DNA from: Streptomyces celluloflavus
GTDB taxonomy: Bacteria > Actinomycetota > Actinomycetes > Streptomycetales > Streptomycetaceae
DNA: 57,633 nt
Assembly (NCBI GenBank): GCA_000720995.1
Contig: JOEL01000040.1
Location: 1 to 57,633 of the forward strand
Reading direction: 5' to 3'
In this document: positions 17,018 to 26,053 of the stretch, piece after piece
Position numbering within the stretch: the stretch's first letter is position 1
Layout: each line of letters starts with the position of its first letter
Position numbers and translations under genes: made by a program
The notes under the pieces: model-generated
Seen by the model: only the letters and a program-made list of their open reading frames with translations
The model's database searches: none
What the model was told of the DNA's origin: nothing

Positions 17018-19690
17018 TCACAGGCCGTAGCGCTCCCTGGCCTCCTTGACGGTCTCCGGCTTGACCTCGCCGCGGCGGGCCAGCGCGGCCAGCGTCTGGA
17101 CGACCACCGACTGCGGATCGACACCGAAGTGCCGGCGGGCCGCGTCGCGGGTGTCGGAGAGGCCGAAACCGTCGGTCCCGATGGAGACCCAGTCCTGCTC
17201 GACCCACGGCGCGATCTGGTCGGGCACCGCCCGCATCCAGTCGCTGACCGCGACGACCGGGCCGGGGGCACCGGACAGCGCACGGGTGACGTACGGAATC
17301 CGGTCCTCGCCGTCCAGCCGGGCCGCGTCGCACTCCAGCGCGTCGCGGCGCAGCTCCGTCCAGGAGGGTGCCGACCAGACGTCCGCCGCCACGCCCCAGT
17401 CGGCGGCCAGCAGCCGCTGCGCCTCCAGGATCCAGTGGACGGCGGTGCCGGAGGCCAGCAGCTGCGCCCGCGGGCTGTCGGCCTGCGGCCGGGCGCCCTC
17501 CTGGTAGCGGTAGAGGCCCTTGAGGATGCCCTCTTCGACGCCCGCCGGCATGGCCGGCTGGACCTTGGTCTCGTTGTAGACCGTCAGGTAGTAGAAGACG
17601 TCCTCGGCGTCGGGGCCGTACATCCGGCGCAGCCCCTCCTTGACGATCACCGCCACCTCGTACGCGAACGCCGGGTCGTACGAGAGGGCCGCCGGGTTGG
17701 TGGAGGCGATCAGGTGCGAATGGCCGTCGGCGTGCTGGAGGCCCTCGCCGGTCATGGTCGTACGGCCCGCGGTGGCGCCGATGACGAAACCGCGGCCCAA
17801 CTGGTCGGCCAGCGCCCAGAACTGGTCGGCGGTGCGCTGCCAGCCGAACATCGAGTAGAAGATGTAGAAGGGGATCATCGGCTCGCCGTGGGTGGCGTAC
17901 GACGTCGCCGCGGCGGTGAAGTCGGCCAGCGAACCGGCCTCGGTGATGCCCTCGTTGAGGATCTGACCGTCCTTGGCCTCCTTGTAGTACAGGAGCTGGT
18001 CGCGGTCGACGGGGTCGTAGGTCTGGCCCAGGGGGGAGTAGAGGCCGGCCGACGGGAAGAGCGACTCCATCCCGAAGGTACGGGCCTCGTCGGGGACGAC
18101 CGGCACCCAGCGCCGGCCGGTCTCCTTGTCCCGCATCAGGTCCTTGATCAGCCGGACGAACGCCATGGTGGTGGCGATCTCCTGGCTGCCGGACCCCTTC
18201 TTCAGGGCGTCGAAGGACTTGTCCGCGGGCATCGGCAGCGGCTTGGCGACGACCTTGCGGGCCGGTGCCGGGCCGTCCAGGGCCGCGCGCCGCTCGCGCA
18301 GGTAGCGCATCTCCGGGGAGTCCTCGGCCGGGCGCCGGTACGGCACCAGGCCGTCCGCCAGCGCGCTGTCCGGGATGGGCAGTTCCAGGAGGTCGCGCAT
18401 GGTGCGGAACTCCGACCCGGTCAGCTTCTTCATCTGGTGGTTGGCGTTACGGGACTCGAAACCCGCGCCGAGGGTGTAGCCCTTGACGGTCTGCGCCAGG
18501 ATGACGGTCGGCGCGCCCTTGTGCTCGACGGCGGCCCGGTAGGCGGCGTACACCTTGCGCGGCTCGTGGCCGGCGCGGGAGGTCTGGAACAGCTCCAGCA
18601 GCTTGGCGTCGGAGAGCGTACGGCCGATCGCCCGGAGGGCGGCGTCCGCGCCGAAGAAGTGGTCGCGCAGGTAGGCGGCGTCGCGGGTGGCGTACGTCTG
18701 GAACTGGGCGTCGGGGACCTCGCGCAGCCGGCGCACCAGGGCGCCGTCGGTGTCCTGGGCGAAGACCTCGTCCCAGGCCCGGCCCCACAGCGATTTGACG
18801 ACGTTCCAGCCGGCCGCGCGGAACTGGGCCTCCAGCTCCTGCACGATCTTGAAGTTGGGGCGGACCGGGCCGTCGAGGCGTTGGAGGTTGCAGTTGATGA
18901 CGAAGGTCAGGTTGTCCAGGCCCTCGCGGCCGGCCAGCGCCAGGGCGGCGGTCGACTCCGGCTCGTCCATCTCGCCGTCGCCCAGGAAGGCCCAGACGCG
19001 GGAGCGGGAGGTGTCCTTGATGCCGCGGTGCTCCAGATAGCGGTTGAAGCGCGCCTGGTAGATCGCGGAGAGCGGGCCCAGGCCCATGGAGACGGTGGGG
19101 AACTCCCACAGCCAGGGCAGCCGCCGCGGGTGCGGGTACGAGGGCAGGCCCGCGCCGCCGGCCTCCTGGCGGAAGTGGTCGAGCTGCTCCTCGGTCAGGC
19201 GGCCGTCGAGGAAGGCGCGGGCGTAGATACCGGGGGAGGCGTGGCCCTGGAGGTAGAGCTGGTCGCCGCTGTCCGTGCCCTCCTTGCCGCGGAAGAAGTG
19301 CTGGAAGCCGGTCTCGTAGAGCCAGGCGGCGGAGGCGAAGGTGGCGATGTGGCCGCCGAGGCCGTACCGGGCGCCGCGGGTGACCATCGCGGCGGCGTTC
19401 CAGCGGTTCCAGGCGGTGATCCTGGCCTCCAGCGCCTCGTCGCCCGGGAAGTCGGGCTCGGCGGAGGTCGGGATGGTGTTGACGTAGTCCGTCTCCAGGA
19501 GGGACGGGAGGGCGGTGCCTTCGGTGCGCGCGGTGTGCTCCAGGGCACGGCGCATCAGATAGGCGGCGCGATGCGGGCCCGCTGCCTTGGTGACGGCGTC
19601 GAGGGACTCGCGCCACTCGGCCGTCTCCTCCGGGTCGCGGTCCGGGAGCTGGTCGAGCTGGCTGTACGGCAGGCGCACGGGATCGGGCAT
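17018..19690 (-). CDS. aceE: Pyruvate dehydrogenase E1 component (homodimeric type)
   Basis: Decarboxylates pyruvate with thiamine diphosphate and passes the acetyl group to the lipoyl domains of E2. The 890-residue product has the length of the homodimeric E1p family. Visible motifs are GLGGHIATFASAAWLYE, the TPP/Mg motif GDGEMDEPES, QTVKGYTLG, and in the transketolase-like domain PFYIFYSMFGWQRTADQFWA, TTMTGEGLQHADGHSH. ATG 19690 follows GGAAAGGGG; an earlier in-frame ATG would add 15 unlikely residues. It sits beside a GntR regulator and the E2-lpd genes, forming the PDH locus, and ends in a strong hairpin. Confidence 0.97.
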   Translation of the reverse strand: MPDPVRLPYSQLDQLPDRDPEETAEWRESLDAVTKAAGPHRAAYLMRRALEHTARTEGTALPSLLETDYVNTIPTSAEPDFPGDEALEARITAWNRWNAAAMVTRGARYGLGGHIATFASAAWLYETGFQHFFRGKEGTDSGDQLYLQGHASPGIYARAFLDGRLTEEQLDHFRQEAGGAGLPSYPHPRRLPWLWEFPTVSMGLGPLSAIYQARFNRYLEHRGIKDTSRSRVWAFLGDGEMDEPESTAALALAGREGLDNLTFVINCNLQRLDGPVRPNFKIVQELEAQFRAAGWNVVKSLWGRAWDEVFAQDTDGALVRRLREVPDAQFQTYATRDAAYLRDHFFGADAALRAIGRTLSDAKLLELFQTSRAGHEPRKVYAAYRAAVEHKGAPTVILAQTVKGYTLGAGFESRNANHQMKKLTGSEFRTMRDLLELPIPDSALADGLVPYRRPAEDSPEMRYLRERRAALDGPAPARKVVAKPLPMPADKSFDALKKGSGSQEIATTMAFVRLIKDLMRDKETGRRWVPVVPDEARTFGMESLFPSAGLYSPLGQTYDPVDRDQLLYYKEAKDGQILNEGITEAGSLADFTAAATSYATHGEPMIPFYIFYSMFGWQRTADQFWALADQLGRGFVIGATAGRTTMTGEGLQHADGHSHLIASTNPAALSYDPAFAYEVAVIVKEGLRRMYGPDAEDVFYYLTVYNETKVQPAMPAGVEEGILKGLYRYQEGARPQADSPRAQLLASGTAVHWILEAQRLLAADWGVAADVWSAPSWTELRRDALECDAARLDGEDRIPYVTRALSGAPGPVVAVSDWMRAVPDQIAPWVEQDWVSIGTDGFGLSDTRDAARRHFGVDPQSVVVQTLAALARRGEVKPETVKEARERYGL

Positions 19691-19869
19691 GGATGGCCCC
19701 TTTCCGGACGGGGGGAATGCGTGTTCGGCAGGCATTCGGCAGGCAGGGGTATCGCGCCCCAGCCGCGACCATACGCCTCTGATCGATGATCGATCAACGC
19801 TCTTCGGGCGAATAACCGCAGGTCGGCACGGGGTGCCGCCGTTTCCGGCACGCGGTGCCAGACGGAAAA

Positions 19870-19896
19870 GGGCCGGGCGATACCGTCGCCCGGCCC
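19870..19896 (-). terminator. Terminator hairpin after the GntR gene
   Basis: GGGCCGGGCGA (19870-19880) and TCGCCCGGCCC (19886-19896) are perfect complements around five bases, 14 bases beyond the stop at 19911. It separates this gene from the aceE promoter region (19691-19869), in which an AT-rich TGATCGATGATCGATCA-like palindromic patch (about 19781-19797) is notable. Confidence 0.8.
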
Positions 19897-19910
19897 TCCT
19901 GGAGCCCCCC

Positions 19911-20534
19911 TCAGACCCTCGGCGCGCAGCTCAGCACATGTGTCTTGAGCAGGGTGCCGATCCTCGGGTCGCGCCGCCGGAACGCGTCCACGATCTCCTG
20001 GTGGTCCTGGGCGTGCGAGCGCGGCTCCGGGCTGAACCAGCGGATCGAGAGCGTCGTCCAGACCTCGACGCCCAGCGACTCCCAGGTGTGCAGCAGTACG
20101 GCGTTCCCGGCCGCCTGCACGATCTCGCGGTGGAAGGCGACCGTGTGCCGCACCTGGGCCTCCCCGTCGCCCGTCCGGTCGGCCTCCCGCAGCGCCGCCA
20201 CCTCGCGCTCCAGCGCCGCCGTGTCGCTCGCCAGCCGGCCGGCCGCCAGCTCCGCCGCCACCTGCTCCAGACCGGCCCGCACCGGGTAGCTCTCCTTGAG
20301 ATCGTCCGCGGTCAGATTCCGCACCCGTACGCCCTTGTTCGGCGCCGACTCGATCAGCTGGAGCGACTCCAGCTCGCGCAGCGCCTCCCGTACGGGGGTC
20401 TGGCTGACCTTCAGCTCGACCGCGATCCGCCGCTCCACGATCCGTTCGCCCGGCTGCCAGCGGCCGCTGACGATCCCCTCAAGGATGTGCTCGCGGATCT
20501 GCTCGCGCAGCGAATGGACGACCGGCGGGGTCAT
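19911..20534 (-). CDS. GntR/FadR-family regulator, probably of the pyruvate dehydrogenase genes
   Basis: A 207-residue regulator with an N-terminal winged helix (HSLREQIREHILEGI, RWQPGERIVERRIA, LKVSQTPVREALRELESLQL, NKGVRVRNL) and an all-helical FCD ligand domain (ESYPVRAGLEQVAAELAA, HTVAFHREIVQAAGN). In the FadR/PdhR class the FCD domain binds small organic acids. ATG 20534 follows AAGGAG. Its position between aceE and the E2-lpd genes, in the same direction, suggests that it controls pyruvate metabolism. I infer this from context only; no operator has been demonstrated. Strong hairpins on both sides make it its own transcription unit. Confidence 0.9.
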   Translation of the reverse strand: MTPPVVHSLREQIREHILEGIVSGRWQPGERIVERRIAVELKVSQTPVREALRELESLQLIESAPNKGVRVRNLTADDLKESYPVRAGLEQVAAELAAGRLASDTAALEREVAALREADRTGDGEAQVRHTVAFHREIVQAAGNAVLLHTWESLGVEVWTTLSIRWFSPEPRSHAQDHQEIVDAFRRRDPRIGTLLKTHVLSCAPRV

Positions 20535-20608
20535 GACGTGCTCCTTCAGAGCGGTGGTGACAATCGGGTGGAGAAGTGACAAGGGGGCCATTATCCGGGA
20601 AACGCGAA

Positions 20609-20647
20609 GGGACCGGCCCCGGCTCGTCATGAGCCGGGGCCGGTCCC
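20609..20647 (-). terminator. Strong 17-bp terminator hairpin after the E2 gene
   Basis: The arms 20609-20625 and 20631-20647 (GGGACCGGCCCCGGCTC and its complement) are perfect around the five-base loop GTCAT. It lies 29 bases beyond the E2 stop (20676). Confidence 0.85.
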
Positions 20648-20675
20648 CTGTGCACCTACCGGAGGGCTACCGGAT

Positions 20676-22418
20676 TCAGAGACCGATCTCGGTCTCGAAC
20701 TCGGCGGCCTCCAGGATCTGCTTGACCGTGGTCAGGTAGCGGGCGGCATCGGCGCCGTCCACCAGACGGTGGTCGTAGGAGAGCGCGAGGTAGGTCATGT
20801 CGCGCACCGCGATGGTCTCGCCGAGGTCCGGGTGGTTGATGACCACCGGGCGCCGGACGGTCGCACCGATACCCAGGATGCCGACCTGGTTCGGGGGCAC
20901 GATGACCGTGTCGAACAGGGCGCCGCGCGAACCGGTGTTGCTGATGGTGAAGGTCGCGCCGGCCAGGTCGTCCGGGGTGATCTTGTTGGCCCGGACCTTG
21001 CCCGCCAGCTCCGCCGTCTTCTTGGCGATACCGGCGATGTTCAGGTCGCCCGCGGCCTTGATGACCGGGGTCATCAGGCCCTTCTCCGCGTCCACCGCGA
21101 TACCGATGTTCTCGGTGTCGAAGTAGGTGATGGTGCCCTCGGCCTCGTTGATCCGGGCGTTGACGACCGGGTGGGCCTTCAGCGCCTGGACGGCGGCCTT
21201 GACGAAGAACGGCATCGGCGAGAGCTTGACGCCCTCACGCTGCGCGAAGGACTCCTTGGCCTTGTTGCGCATCCGCATGATCGCGGTGATGTCCACCTCG
21301 ACCACGCTGGTCAGCTGCGCCTGGCCGTGCAGGGCCTTCATCATGTTGTCGCCGATGACCTTGCGCATCCGCGGCATCTTGACGGTCTGGCCACGCAGCG
21401 GCGACGGCTCGATGGAGACGCCGGCAGCCTTCGCGGCGGCGGCCGGAGCCGCGACCGGCGCCGGAGCGACGGCCTTGGCGGCCTCCGCGGCGGCGATGAC
21501 GTCCTGCTTGCGGACCCGGCCACCGACACCGGTGCCCCGCACGGTGGCGAGGTTCACGCCGCTCTCCGCGGCGAGCTTGCGCACCAGCGGGGTGACGTAC
21601 GCGCCGTCGCCCTCACCCGCGGCCGGAGCCGGGGTGACGGGGGCCGGTGCGACCGGAGCCGGAGCCGGCGCCGGCGCGGGGGCCGGAGCGGGCGCGGGGG
21701 CCGGTGCCGGAGCGGGCGCGGGCGCCGCGGCGACCGGCGCGGGAGCCGGGGCCGGGGCGGGTGCGACCGGAGCCGGGGCCGGCGCGGGGGCGGGGGCCGC
21801 GGCCGGGGCGGCCGAACCGATGACGGCGAGCTTGGCGCCGACCTCGGCGGTCTCGTCCTCGGCGACGGTGATCTCCAGCAGCGTGCCGGAGACCGGCGCC
21901 GGGATCTCGGTGTCGACCTTGTCGGTGGAGACCTCCAGCAGCGGCTCGTCGGCCTCGACCGACTCACCGACCTCCTTCAGCCAGCGGGTGACGGTGCCCT
22001 CGGTGACGCTCTCGCCGAGCGCGGGGAGGACGACGTCGGTGCCCTGGGCGGCGCCGGCGGGGGCCGCCGGGGCCGGGGCCGCGGCGGCCGGAACCGGGGT
22101 GGGCTCGGGCTGCGCGACCGGCGCCGGGGCGGCCGGGGCCTCGACGGCGGCCGGGGCCGGGGCGGCGGCCGGCGCACCGGTGCCGTCGTCGATGATGGCC
22201 AGCTCGGCGCCGACCTCCACCGTCTCGTCCTCGGCCACCTTGATGGAGGCCAGGACGCCTGCGGCCGGGGCCGGGATCTCGGTGTCGACCTTGTCGGTCG
22301 ACACTTCGAGCAACGGCTCGTCGGCCTCTACACGCTCACCCTCGGCCTTCAGCCAGCGGGTGACGGTGCCCTCGGTGACGCTCTCGCCGAGCGCCGGAAG
22401 GGTTACGGAAACCGCCAT
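20676..22418 (-). CDS. sucB: Dihydrolipoamide acyltransferase (E2) with two lipoyl domains
   Basis: The E2 core of the pyruvate (and in actinobacteria probably also 2-oxoglutarate) dehydrogenase complex. In order: lipoyl domain 1 (residues 1-77, lipoyl Lys43 in STDKVDTE), Ala/Pro linker, lipoyl domain 2 (127-201, Lys168 in the same motif), a second linker of about 67 residues made almost entirely of Ala-Pro, a peripheral subunit-binding domain (about 272-312, VTPLVRKLAAESGVNLATV), and the catalytic acyltransferase domain ending with the DHRLVDGADAA active site (His550, Asp554). The length is 580 residues. ATG 22418 follows AAGGAG. lpd lies 92 bases upstream in the same direction. LipA/LipB nearby make its cofactor. 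The name sucB is the traditional label; substrate preference cannot be read from sequence. Confidence 0.95.
   Translation of the reverse strand: MAVSVTLPALGESVTEGTVTRWLKAEGERVEADEPLLEVSTDKVDTEIPAPAAGVLASIKVAEDETVEVGAELAIIDDGTGAPAAAPAPAAVEAPAAPAPVAQPEPTPVPAAAAPAPAAPAGAAQGTDVVLPALGESVTEGTVTRWLKEVGESVEADEPLLEVSTDKVDTEIPAPVSGTLLEITVAEDETAEVGAKLAVIGSAAPAAAPAPAPAPAPVAPAPAPAPAPVAAAPAPAPAPAPAPAPAPAPAPAPAPVAPAPVTPAPAAGEGDGAYVTPLVRKLAAESGVNLATVRGTGVGGRVRKQDVIAAAEAAKAVAPAPVAAPAAAAKAAGVSIEPSPLRGQTVKMPRMRKVIGDNMMKALHGQAQLTSVVEVDITAIMRMRNKAKESFAQREGVKLSPMPFFVKAAVQALKAHPVVNARINEAEGTITYFDTENIGIAVDAEKGLMTPVIKAAGDLNIAGIAKKTAELAGKVRANKITPDDLAGATFTISNTGSRGALFDTVIVPPNQVGILGIGATVRRPVVINHPDLGETIAVRDMTYLALSYDHRLVDGADAARYLTTVKQILEAAEFETEIGL
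21615..21815. repeat. Ala-Pro coding low-complexity repeat in the E2 linker
   Basis: About 200 bases built from GCCGGA/GCCGGG/GCGGGC-type units that encode the (Ala-Pro)n swinging-arm linker after the second lipoyl domain. Such tracts are prone to slippage, so the exact length may vary between strains or assemblies. Confidence 0.85.
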
Positions 22419-22510
22419 GGTTTCTGTTGCTCCTTACGGATGGGATCTCCCCTGCTCGCTGTGTCGAGAGCCTGGGGAAGTGCGGATGTGATCGCGCCCG
22501 GGACTGGGGG

Positions 22511-23899
22511 TCAGTCGTGGGAGTGGAGAGGCTTGCCGGCCAGGGCCAGGTGGGCCTCGCCGAGAGCCTCGTTCTGCGTCGGGTGCGCGTGGACGAGCTG
22601 CGCAACCTCGGCCGGCAGGGCCTCCCAGTTGTAGACCAGCTGGGCCTCACCGACCTGCTCGCCCATACGGTCACCGACCATGTGGACGCCGACCACGGCA
22701 CCATCCTTGACCTGGACGAGCTTGATCTCGCCCGAGGTCTTGAGGATCCGGCTCTTGCCGTTGCCCGCGAGGTTGTACTTCAGAGCGACGACCTTGTCGG
22801 CGCCGTACAGCTCCTTGGCCTTCGCCTCGGTGATGCCCACCGAAGCGACCTCGGGGTGGCAGTACGTCACGCGCGGCACACCGTCGTAGTCGATCGGCAC
22901 GGTCTTGATACCGGCCAGCCGCTCCGCTACCAGCATGCCCTCGGCGAAGCCGACGTGCGCGAGCTGGAGGGTGGGGACGAGGTCACCGACGGCCGAGATG
23001 GTCGGCACGTTGGTCTGCATGTACTCGTCGACCAGGACATAGCCGCGGTCCATCGCGACGCCCTGCTCCTCGTAGCCCAGCCCCTGGGAGACCGGCCCGC
23101 GGCCGATCGCGACCAGCAGCACCTCGGCCTCGAAGGCCTTGCCGTCGGCGAGGGTGACCCGGACGCCGTCGGCGGTGTACTCGGCCTTGTCGAAGAAGGT
23201 GCCGAGGTTGAACTTTATGCCCCGCTTGCGGAAGGCCCGCTCCAGCAGCTTGGAGCTGTTCTCGTCCTCGACCGGGACGAGGTGCTTGAGGCCCTCGACG
23301 ATGGTCACGTCGGTGCCGAAGGACTTCCACGCCGAGGCGAACTCGACGCCGATGACGCCGCCGCCCAGGACGATCGCGGACTTCGGCACGCGGTCCAGCT
23401 TCAGCGCGTGGTCCGAGGAGATGATGCGGTTGCCGTCGATCTCCAGGCCCGGCAGCGACTTCGGCACGGAGCCGGTCGCCAGCAGGACGTGGCGGCCCTC
23501 GACGCGCCGGCCGTCCACGTCGACGGACGTCGGGGAGGAGAGCCGTCCGGTGCCCTCGATGTAGGTCACCTTGCGCGAGGCGATCAGACCCTGGAGGCCC
23601 TTGTACAGGCCCGAGATGACCTCGTCCTTGTACTTGTGGACCGCGTCGATGTCGATGCCCTCGAAGGTGGCCTTGACACCGAACTGGTTGGCCTCGCGCG
23701 CCTGGTCGGCGATCTCACCGGCGTGCAGCAGCGCCTTCGTGGGGATGCAGCCGTTGTGCAGGCAGGTACCGCCGACCTTGCCCTTCTCGATCAGGGCGAC
23801 GTCCAGGCCCAGCTGCGCCCCGCGCAGGGCAGCGGCGTAACCGCCGCTACCGCCTCCGAGGATCACTAGGTCGAAAACGGTGCTGGCGTCGTTCGCCAC
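22511..23899 (-). CDS. lpdA: Dihydrolipoyl dehydrogenase (E3)
   Basis: Reoxidises dihydrolipoamide of E2 with NAD. The product has 462 residues. It has an FAD Rossmann motif (LVILGGGSGGYAAALRGAQL), the redox disulfide in GGTCLHNGCIPTKALL, an NAD Rossmann motif (AIVLGGGVIGVEFASAW), the second FAD motif (ISAVGDLVPTLQLAHVGFAEG) and the C-terminal dimer-interface catalytic His-Glu (HAHPTQNEALGE). GTG 23899 with GGAGG upstream gives the normal N-terminus VANDASTVFDLVIL; the frame stays open for 79 more codons upstream without homology. It probably forms an operon with the E2 gene. Confidence 0.97.
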   Translation of the reverse strand: MANDASTVFDLVILGGGSGGYAAALRGAQLGLDVALIEKGKVGGTCLHNGCIPTKALLHAGEIADQAREANQFGVKATFEGIDIDAVHKYKDEVISGLYKGLQGLIASRKVTYIEGTGRLSSPTSVDVDGRRVEGRHVLLATGSVPKSLPGLEIDGNRIISSDHALKLDRVPKSAIVLGGGVIGVEFASAWKSFGTDVTIVEGLKHLVPVEDENSSKLLERAFRKRGIKFNLGTFFDKAEYTADGVRVTLADGKAFEAEVLLVAIGRGPVSQGLGYEEQGVAMDRGYVLVDEYMQTNVPTISAVGDLVPTLQLAHVGFAEGMLVAERLAGIKTVPIDYDGVPRVTYCHPEVASVGITEAKAKELYGADKVVALKYNLAGNGKSRILKTSGEIKLVQVKDGAVVGVHMVGDRMGEQVGEAQLVYNWEALPAEVAQLVHAHPTQNEALGEAHLALAGKPLHSHD

Positions 23900-24137
23900 G
23901 TCACGTCCTCCATGCATGGGTACGCCGGAGCCGGTCTCCAATGACCGGACGGCGGCTGTTGATCGGCCGCTTTTACGTCGGCCCTGGGTAAGGGGGGCCC
24001 TGTCCTGCCGAGAACCCATCTTCGCACTTGTTGAACGAAGCCGGGACGCCGGGCCGGGCCGGGGGCGGCCGGAGGGCCGCGCCACAGGGGTTACTGCTGC
24101 GTACGCGCGTGCGGATTTCGTTGAGGGCGAACGCATA
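23900..24137. other. Leader and promoter region of lpdA
   Basis: There are 300 bases between lpdA (start 23899) and pepA (stop 24200), the first part of which is the lpdA upstream region. I see no gene. The stretch TTTTACGTCGGCCCTGGGTAAGGGGGGCCC near 23970-24000 is less coding-like and may hold the promoter, but no convincing -35/-10 pair stands out. The pepA terminator follows at 24138. Confidence 0.4.
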
Positions 24138-24172
24138 CGTACGGCCCCGGGAACGGTGCCCGGGGCCGTACG
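24138..24172 (-). terminator. Terminator hairpin after pepA
   Basis: CGTACGGCCCCGGG (24138-24151) and CCCGGGGCCGTACG (24159-24172) are perfect complements with a seven-base loop, 28 bases beyond the pepA stop. Confidence 0.85.
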
Positions 24173-24199
24173 GACAAAACAGGCGAGACCGGGACGGCG

Positions 24200-25726
24200 T
24201 CAGCCGAGGTCGCCCGCGGCGGTGCGCTCGGCCAGCCGGACCAGGGTGCGGACCGCGGAGCCGGTGCCGCCCTTGGGGGTGTAGCCCCACGGCGCGCCCT
24301 CGTGGAAGGCCGGGCCCGCGATGTCCAGGTGCGCCCAGGAGATGCCCTCGCCGATGAACTCCTGCAGGAAGAGTCCGGCGGCCAGGCCGCCGCCCATCCG
24401 CCCGCCGATGTTGGCGAGGTCGGCGACCGGGGACTCCATGCCCTTGAGCAGCTCGGCGGGGAGCGGCATCGGCCAGGACTGCTCGCCGGTCTCCTCCGCG
24501 ATCTCGTGGATCGAGGTGCGGAAGGCGTCGTCGTTGGCCATGATCCCGAAGGTGCGGTCGCCCAGCGCCACCATCATCGCGCCGGTCAGCGTCGCGACGT
24601 CCACGATCGCGTCCGGGGACTCCTCCGAGGCGCGGGCCAGCGCGTCGGCCAGCACCAGGCGGCCCTCGGCATCGGTGTTGAGCACCTCGACCGTCTTGCC
24701 GCTGTACATGGTCAGCACGTCACCGGGGCGGGTGGCGGAGCCGGACGGCATGTTCTCGGCGAGCGCCAGCCAGCCGGTGACGTTCACCTCCAGGCCCAGC
24801 CGGGCGGCGGCCACGACCGTGGCGAACACCGCGGCCGCGCCGCTCATGTCGCACTTCATGGTCTCGTTGTGGCCGGCCGGCTTGAGCGAGATGCCGCCCG
24901 AGTCGTAGGTGATGCCCTTGCCGACGAGCGCGAGGGTCTTCGTCGCCTTGGCGTGCGTGTGCGCGATCCGCACCAGCCGCGGCGGCGCCTCCGAGCCCTG
25001 GCCGACGCCCAGCAGGCCGCCGTAGCCGCCCTTCTTGAGCGCCTTCTCGTCGAGCACCTCGACGGCGAGGCCGAACTCCTTGGCGGCGGCCTGCGCCTCG
25101 GCCGCGAAGGACTTCGGGTCGAGGTCGTTGGAGGGCGTGTTGATCAGGTCGCGGGCGCGGTTGATCTCCGCGACCAGTGCCTGGGCGCGCTCGGCGGCGG
25201 CCTTGAACCCCTTGTCGCGGGGCTTGCCGCCGAGGATGGCGACCTCGGCCAGCGGCGCCGACTTGGCGTCGTCCTTCTTCTTGCCGCCGTTGCTGCGGTA
25301 CGCGGTGAAGGTGTACGCGCCGAGCAGCGCGCCTTCCGCGACGGCGGCCGCGGCCTCGGCGTCCTCGACGGGCAGCGCGAAGGCGGCCTTCTTGGTGCCG
25401 GTCAGCGCGCGGGCGGCGCTGCCCGCGGCGCGGCGCAGCGACTCGTGGCCGTAGCCGTCGCCCTTGGCCGGGGCGTCGCCGAGGCCGACTGCCAGCACGA
25501 CCGGCGCCTTGAGGCCGTCGGCGGCGGGCAGCTTGGTCACCTCGCCCTCGGCACCGCTCGCGCCGAGGGTTTCCAGCACGGCGGCGAGCTTTCCGCCGAA
25601 CGCCTTGTCCACGGCCTCCGCGCCGGGGGCCGTGACGACGCCCTTGGCGCCCTTGGCCACGCCGACGACGACGGCGTCCGCACGCAACGTTGCGGCGGAA
25701 GAAGTACTGAGGGTCAGTGCAGTCAC
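24200..25726 (-). CDS. pepA: Leucyl aminopeptidase (M17)
   Basis: A cytoplasmic metallo-aminopeptidase that removes N-terminal residues, especially Leu, from peptides; it needs two metal ions. The 508-residue protein has the N-terminal macro-like domain and the C-terminal M17 catalytic domain with the metal and catalytic motifs VGKGITYDSGGISLKP, MKCDMSGAAAV, SATRPGDVL and the signature NTDAEGRLVLADAL. GTG 25726 is the only sensible start; its ribosome site (GGAACAGGACC) is weak. The gene stands alone and ends in a strong hairpin. Confidence 0.96.
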   Translation of the reverse strand: MTALTLSTSSAATLRADAVVVGVAKGAKGVVTAPGAEAVDKAFGGKLAAVLETLGASGAEGEVTKLPAADGLKAPVVLAVGLGDAPAKGDGYGHESLRRAAGSAARALTGTKKAAFALPVEDAEAAAAVAEGALLGAYTFTAYRSNGGKKKDDAKSAPLAEVAILGGKPRDKGFKAAAERAQALVAEINRARDLINTPSNDLDPKSFAAEAQAAAKEFGLAVEVLDEKALKKGGYGGLLGVGQGSEAPPRLVRIAHTHAKATKTLALVGKGITYDSGGISLKPAGHNETMKCDMSGAAAVFATVVAAARLGLEVNVTGWLALAENMPSGSATRPGDVLTMYSGKTVEVLNTDAEGRLVLADALARASEESPDAIVDVATLTGAMMVALGDRTFGIMANDDAFRTSIHEIAEETGEQSWPMPLPAELLKGMESPVADLANIGGRMGGGLAAGLFLQEFIGEGISWAHLDIAGPAFHEGAPWGYTPKGGTGSAVRTLVRLAERTAAGDLG

Positions 25727-26053
25727 GGTGATGAAGGTCCTGTTCCGTCAGGGGAATCCGGTCGCGCCCAGGGCGCTGCTGCGGCCGAGCCTACGCTCGG
25801 CGCCGCCGCCCGGTCCCGTCCGCCGCCGCACCGGGACGTATCCGGGCGCCGCCCACCGCCGCCCATCCGGGGTGAACCGTCCGCCAATGCGGGGGAGTTG
25901 CCCCCTTTAGGATAGTTTCGGCCTCTTCTTCCGGCGGCTCCCGGCGGTGTGCGCCCGTACCGATGAGACGCGCGCCACAACGGCCGGTGAGGCGGCGTCA
26001 CCTCGCCGACGGGCCCCTCCCGCTCCCCGTCGCGCCCGCCGTACGGCCGGACG
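25727..26053. other. Intergenic region between pepA and cobS
   Basis: The 327 bases hold no convincing gene. A small hairpin GGGGG-AGTTG-CCCCC (25891-25905) is followed by the only AT-richer patch (CTTTAGGATAGTTT). Read on the minus strand this gives TATCCT, a possible -10 element for pepA about 185 bases from its start. This is weak evidence. Confidence 0.4.

Noticed and set aside
15953-19789. A 1278-codon plus-strand open frame opposite aceE and the WYL gene
   Set aside because: It is a shadow of two clearly recognisable minus-strand genes and shows only Gly/Val/Arg-rich sequence.
21615-21815. Repetitive tract considered as a possible CRISPR or tandem-repeat array
   Set aside because: It encodes the Ala-Pro linker of E2 in frame, has no spacer structure and no cas genes nearby.
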